Position numbers and translations under genes: made by a program. A stretch of 64,000 nucleotides of DNA, taken from assembly GCA_946807835.1 (NCBI GenBank), contig OX327710.1, forward strand, positions 15,054,501 through 15,118,500, read 5' to 3'. The first letter of the stretch is position 1. Each line of letters begins with the position of its first letter. This document shows positions 59,105-64,000 of the stretch, piece by piece. The stretch is from Ailanthus altissimus (Eukaryota; Streptophyta; Magnoliopsida; Sapindales; Simaroubaceae). A model generated the notes under the pieces. The model saw only the letters and a list, made by a program, of their open reading frames with translations, was not told where the DNA came from and did no database searches.

Positions 59105-59837
59105 ACTTTCAACCTTCAAGCTTCACGTTTCACAAGACGGGGTACTCGTATGTAGTAGTAGAGGTAAATTGGCCAGGCCAATATTTTCAAACCGCCCCAC
59201 CTCAAGTCTTATTTGAATTGATCTTCACAACCTTTTGACTATAAATGTCATTGTTAAAAAAATTAATAGTAATCAAGATTAATATGTTAATGGGTGTTGT
59301 AAAGATAGTTTCCAAGGTGAAATTCTTTTCTTATAGAGTTGTGCTTGTGGAAGGTTAAAAGGTGATTGATTTTTTTAATTGTTTATTTGGTAGACTACTA
59401 CAAGCACCTTTTCTTTTAAATACTGTGTATGCAACTTATAATATAAACATTAATCAGATACTTACTGTTACTTTGTATTATAAAAATCTCTACATATAAA
59501 AATTTATATATATAATTGAGTTAGTACATATAAAATTTTATTAGCATGAATGTAATCAATAACAATATCCACATTTAGGACAATGGCGATGCAATATTGC
59601 CATGGCAATGAACCTTTTTTATTTATTTATATATTAATAAGCAAACAATGAGATGTACATTGTATATAAATTATTTTTATTTATGCAGAGTCAATCAGAT
59701 AAACTAAGCAATATAAGCAAAAACACCAAAAATAGCTACCAACCCAGCAAGACCTGCTCTTTGCCACCCGAATCCTATTCTCTCTCTCTCTCTCTCGGTT
59801 ATGTTCATTGTGCACTCTTCCTTGCCAGCCGGCCACA
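59105..59837. other. rhomboid gene upstream region
   Basis: AT-rich, with a (CT)n run at about 59780-59797, 40 bases before the start codon, probably in the 5' UTR. No clear TATA box can be chosen among the many TATA-like sequences. Confidence 0.4.
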
Positions 59838-61306
59838 ATGGAGAACAAGTCATACGCTCCTGAGCCATGGTGCGCATGGTTCACTCCGCTCGTCTTTGCG
59901 ACTTGTATTGGTCTCTTTGTCTACACCATGCATGAAAATAATTGCCCTGCAAATCATGAAGCTGATAAATGTATTTTCTCTGATGCACTAGGGAGATATT
60001 CCTTTGAACCCTGGACAGAAAATCCTCTCCTCGGCCCTTCCATCAAAACGTAAGCCGGCTAACTCCAAACATTTTCATTTTGTGTTCAATTGGAACCAAG
60101 AAAGATTGTTCCTTCTTCCTCTTCATCCAGGCTCAAGGATCTTGGTGGTCTTGATCGAGAACGAGTCGTTGAGGATGGCCAAAAGTATCGTCTCTTGTCT
60201 TGCATGTGGCTTCATGCTGGAGTTATTCATTTGCTTATTAATATGACAAGCCTTGTACTTGTTGGTTTCCGCCTGGAACAAGAATTTGGATTCTGTAAGA
60301 ACTCCCAAGGTAGATACTAAAACCGAGCTATTTTACTAACACATTTCTAATCGTTTTAAATCACTCTTGAATATGGCAGTGAGAATAGCACCTTTGTATG
60401 TGCTTTCTGGGTTTGGTGGAAGCCTTTTATCTTGTCTTCATCAAGAGAAGAATGGAACTGTTTCAGTCGGGGCATCTGGTGCGCTCTTTGGAATGTTAGG
60501 AGCCATGCTTTCTGAGCTCATTGCAAACTGGACAATTTATGCAAATAAGGTGACTACTTTTCTAATTGCTTTTACTACTGAAAACTTACATGGAAGAGTA
60601 AATTCCGAAGACCTTTCATATTCTCTGGCTATAGACTCACAACAATTTGGAAATTCATCAAGAATCCCTCTTAAATTTCTGAAAGTCGTCAAAAATCTTA
60701 CCTTGTGTTCGTCAGAGACCTTATCTCAAAAATTTATCAGAAACCTCCTCTGCAAAAGAAATTGCTGACTAATTTCTATAACAGAAAGTCAGCTTCTAAC
60801 TAAGTCCTACTGCTGAGAAATAAATTACAAATAATTGAAATTTTACAAGGATATAAAGAGAATAAGTACTAACTCTTCTCCGTTCAGTGTATGGCGCTGA
60901 CTATGCTAGTTTTTGTCATTACCCTGAATTTGGGATTTGGACTCATTCCTGGTGTGGACAATTTAGCACATATTGGAGGATTTGCCTCTGGAGTTCTTCT
61001 CGGATTCATTCTTTTTCTTCGTCCCCAATATGGATATGTAAGCAAAAGATACATTGCTGCGGGAGATGATCTAAAGAGAAAAACAAACAAGTACAAATGC
61101 TATCAACAAGTGTGTTGGGTCATAGCTTTAATCCTCCTAGTCACCATGTAAATAACTAAACTCTGGTTCATTTTGAACATCCACTGGAAATTTCATAATG
61201 GGGGTTGCCAACTTTAGCTAACTTTTGTAAATTTTCCAGCAATGCAGTTGGCATGGCAAAGCTATACAAGATCGGCAATGCAGAATCACAGACTACAAAG
61301 AGCTGA
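59838..61306 (+). CDS. rhomboid-like intramembrane serine protease
   Basis: Exons 59838-60049, 60131-60294, 60380-60549, 60888-61147 and 61240-61306 give 290 residues with all junctions GT/AG and in frame. Rhomboids cut transmembrane helices inside the membrane. Visible elements: N-terminal membrane segment (14-31), the loop with [24 protein letters not shown] (97-108, conserved His and Asn of TM2), GASGALFG (156-163, catalytic Ser158), [11 protein letters not shown] (207-217, catalytic His210), and a last segment near 257-275. Ser and His are both present, so it should be active. It fits the plant RBL1-7 group of secretory-pathway rhomboids rather than organellar forms, since no transit peptide is seen. 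The gene could be a little longer at the 5' end only if an upstream exon exists; the ATG at 59838 is the family start. Confidence 0.9.
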
Positions 61307-61528
61307 TTATTCCTCTATCAACTTATGAGCATATTCTTCATGTAACTATGTAACACAAGTAGGCTACTAAATTCCACTCTTCGTACATTCAAATCTATAT
61401 AAACAATATTCATGTGTGCCTAAGCAATTGACACATGATTATGCATTTGACATATACTTGAAATGTTTTAGGTATTTATGCATATGTATACAATTTGGTT
61501 CTAATCCTTTGAACTTTTCTATTAAAAG

Positions 61529-61571
<43 letters not shown>

Positions 61572-62877
61572 ACCACTGTTCTAAAACAGTGCTGCAAATG
61601 GCCAAACAGTAACCGTCGCCTGATCAATCCCCTATATATATATATATATATTAAGGTTAGATGCTTTTTCTTGTGAATAAGGGGAGTAGACGTATGCTCG
61701 GCACATTGTAGATCAGTTGATGTATTTAAAGGTGTTTGAGATAGTAAATATTGGACGCTAATTGTAGATAGTTCATCGAAATTCTTCCTTTTCTATTTAT
61801 TAATGAGAAGTATGCAACTAAGTGGTAGGGAAAATACTCAATATATAAACTTTCAACATGTGGAACTAGCAGAACAATAAGCTTTTGATACTTTAGATTA
61901 CTTATTGCTAGTCATTCATAAGGACCACCTTGATCTTGCTTTCTTTTTCTTAGAACTCCCAAATTACTCTGGTCTTTACTAATTTCCAACCTAACAACAG
62001 GATGTAGACCCTGGACCAAGGCCAGCCAAAAAAACTACCAGGATGTAAGTATCACAATGCTTGCCTTGGACTTCGTACCCCTGAATGACGTTAGGAAATC
62101 TAGCACAAGGCCAAACAGCTTCCCTCTATGAAGTTATGACACCATTACATACACCAGCTGCTTGGTGCTTAAGAGGGTGTAAGTGTGCCTCACCAATAAA
62201 AAACAGTAAAAGACTCGGAATAAATGTCCACTGGCATAGTGAGGGTATTATTACCCGTACAGTATCACCCCAGATAGGTTTTGCAGTGCTGGGTTCGCAT
62301 GTTGATAACTATATATCTGATGGTTCATGTGGATACACAACGAAACAAGAACTTGAAAATAGTCGAGAAAGACAAAGATGGCCGTTCTGAGTGAGAAACC
62401 TGCATCTTTTCGTTTCAGTAGGAGACACCAGTGGTATCTTCCTAAAAAAACAAAGGACTATTTCCAGGCTAAATTACCAAAAACAATTATATTCAAAAAA
62501 AATTATCAAACAATTAGTGGTTGAAGAAGAGAGTTGCCTTTTTGTCTTTTACTAGACAGCTACAAATATGTCACAATAAAGCTCTTAAATTATCAATGGA
62601 AGAACGATGACATCAATATAGAAGAGAAAATGAAACTTATCCACTTAATTCGATGCATCAAAAAAACAAAGAGGAAATTGGATATTTGTAATACAACCTC
62701 ATAATGCTAAGCTATGGAACCAAGATGTACAATATACACTGAGAGATGTCAATTGATACATATGTTCATAATCATATTCTATTTCCACAGAACAAGCATT
62801 AGTTGATCTCAAACATCCCTCATTTCTGAAGTTCTCCATTATATACATGTATTATCAACTGCAATGACTGGATATCC
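61307..62877. other. spacer between convergent rhomboid and DCC genes
   Basis: Contains the rhomboid 3' UTR, (TA)n runs at about 61529-61553 and 61634-61650 with a (GA)n run between, and probably the 3' UTR of the minus-strand DCC gene on the right. A 101-codon plus-strand frame at 62085-62390 shows no recognisable features. No RNA gene seen. Confidence 0.45.
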
Positions 62878-63639
62878 TCAATTATCATATAACTCGCATG
62901 AATCTGAGCGGCCAAAAATGGCATAACGGTTGATCGCAACATTGTCGTAGGCAAAATCTCTCAAAAACCTGCGACCACCCAACAGCCGATAGTAGAATAA
63001 TAAATATTCTCTTGCTCTTCCCAACAGTTTCAAAACTTAAGTGTCAGAAAAGGGATGACTTACTGAGGTGCAAACTGCAGAAAGAATGCTAGCTGAGGGA
63101 AAGGTAAGTCTATGTATTCCATTATCTTGAGAACAGCATCTGACTTGATATATGATCTGAAATCCACCATTAAATCTTAATCATCCTCAGGAAAAACTTT
63201 TGCCACTCGAGACAGACAGACAGATACTGAGGGAATTATCTTTTAATTATTCTCTAAACTTAGCATTATTAATCAACCAGAGCACAGTTACATTAAGAAA
63301 ATATGAAATGCTAGCTCAGTTGGAATTTGTTGAACATCAAAGTCATCTCATTTCTCTTTCTCTACCTTAATTCACAACCAAACGAGGCGGTATATTTTAT
63401 TTTTTTTGGAAGCTTAGAGACCACTTGTCCATAAACGCAAAAAGACAGGTAAGAAGCCAAAAGCTATGTTTCAGAATTCAGACCAATTTAACATTAACCT
63501 TAAGAAAACTTTGAAATTATTATATACGTACCTATCTTTTTCAACAAGCACGACACTTGAAATATCATCAGGGGCTCTTCCTGACCTCCTCAGTAGTTTC
63601 TTGCCTGCTTCGCTTTGGAGAGCGTCATACCTGATTCTT
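62878..63639 (-). CDS. DCC-family (DUF393) thiol-disulfide oxidoreductase-like protein, 3' part
   Basis: Three exons read on the minus strand: 63639-63532, 63156-63064 and 62968-62878, all GT/AG and in frame. They encode RIRYDALQSEAGKKLLRRSG … SSVVLVEKDR, then SYIKSDAVLKIMEYIDLPFP …, then FLRDFAYDNVAINRYAIFGR and the end CELYDN-stop. This is the C-terminal two-thirds of the plant DUF393/DCC family, usually small organelle-targeted proteins. The N-terminal exon with the DxxCxxC motif and any transit peptide is not found up to 64000 and must lie outside. The biochemical role of the family is poorly known. It converges on the rhomboid gene. Confidence 0.85.
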
Positions 63640-64000
63640 CTGTCAATTGTGAGTAAAAGCAAAGAAAGGGTTAATTAGATTTATCCTGAGAAAAAAAAAA
63701 AAAGAAGAAAAATCATGTTTTTCTTTTTTCCACCTTAAAGAAAGATGTTTTCAAGAAGAAACATCTTCTTTCAATTACAAGAAACAATAAATTGCAACAT
63801 CATAAGGAAAATGTTATGTTATGTTTGTTGGTCCAAAAGCAATTCGAAGGAACACAAGGGACAGCAGAGATATTTCTCTTATTTCAAAACATAAGAAATC
63901 GGCATCATTTTGGAATGCCATTTTTGAAATGAAATCAAAACTCTCCTATACGACATCGTTTTGGTTCTAGCCGAATCTTCAAAATTCAGTTGTTACAGAA
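63640..64000. other. probable intron of the DCC gene
   Basis: No coding block on the minus strand could be joined in frame. An acceptor-like TTGACAG directly precedes the exon at 63639, so this is best read as an intron running out of the window. Confidence 0.5.

Noticed and set aside
62085..62390. 101-codon plus-strand frame between rhomboid and DCC genes
   Set aside because: No domain, odd composition, lies in the probable 3' UTR zone of the minus-strand gene.

Overview
This is nuclear DNA from a flowering plant, most likely a eudicot. Evidence: very AT-rich intergenic DNA, genes split by GT/AG introns, plant-specific gene families (TPLATE-complex LOLITA, SPX, ATS3-like PLAT/LH2, GH28 polygalacturonase) and typical plant Ty3, Copia and MULE transposons. 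I cannot name the species. All gene models were spliced by eye from reading frame, splice sites and family knowledge.

Host genes: LOLITA-like adaptor subunit (3660-6462, +, 5 exons, 147 aa); short SPX protein (8734-10144, +, 3 exons, 196 aa) with two PHR-type P1BS motifs upstream; ATS3-like PLAT/LH2 protein (40917-42355, +, 3 exons, 164 aa); secreted polygalacturonase (51914-54745, +, 9 exons, 406 aa); active-type rhomboid protease (59838-61306, +, 5 exons, 290 aa); and the 3' end of a DCC-family (DUF393) gene (62878-63639, -), whose 5' exons lie beyond the window.

The block from about 11.4 to 40.6 kb is one nest of transposons. The outermost layer is a Mutator-like element (MULE) with inverted ends near 11.5-11.8 kb and 40.3-40.6 kb. 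It carries a plus-strand DUF1985/Ulp1-protease gene and a minus-strand transposase gene. It was hit twice. (1) A Copia-type element (13543-20710, target duplication ATTAT) later received a 2.7-kb solo LTR (16507-19224, target duplication ATAAG) and a second, shorter solo LTR (about 19737-20469). (2) An Athila-type solo LTR (25003-25174 plus 37305-38558) was later split by a younger 12.1-kb Athila-type Ty3 element (25175-37299, minus strand, target duplication ATTAA). Removing insertion (2) restores the transposase reading frame across the junction, which supports this order.

The most unusual object is the younger Athila-type element. Between pol and the 3' LTR, where Athila relatives usually have an env-like ORF, it carries two extra sense-strand genes. 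One is an intact 156-aa basic, cysteine-containing ORF (28767-29237). The other is an intronless, now broken copy of a LONELY GUY (LOG) cytokinin-activating enzyme (27748-28393), with a TATA-like box just upstream. This looks like capture of a host hormone gene, and possibly of a virus-like nucleic-acid-binding protein, by a retrotransposon.

The rest is AT-rich spacer with LTR fragments, a head-to-head pair of related LTR fragments (about 43.75-46.1 kb) and a degenerate Copia element (54995-59104) just downstream of the polygalacturonase gene.
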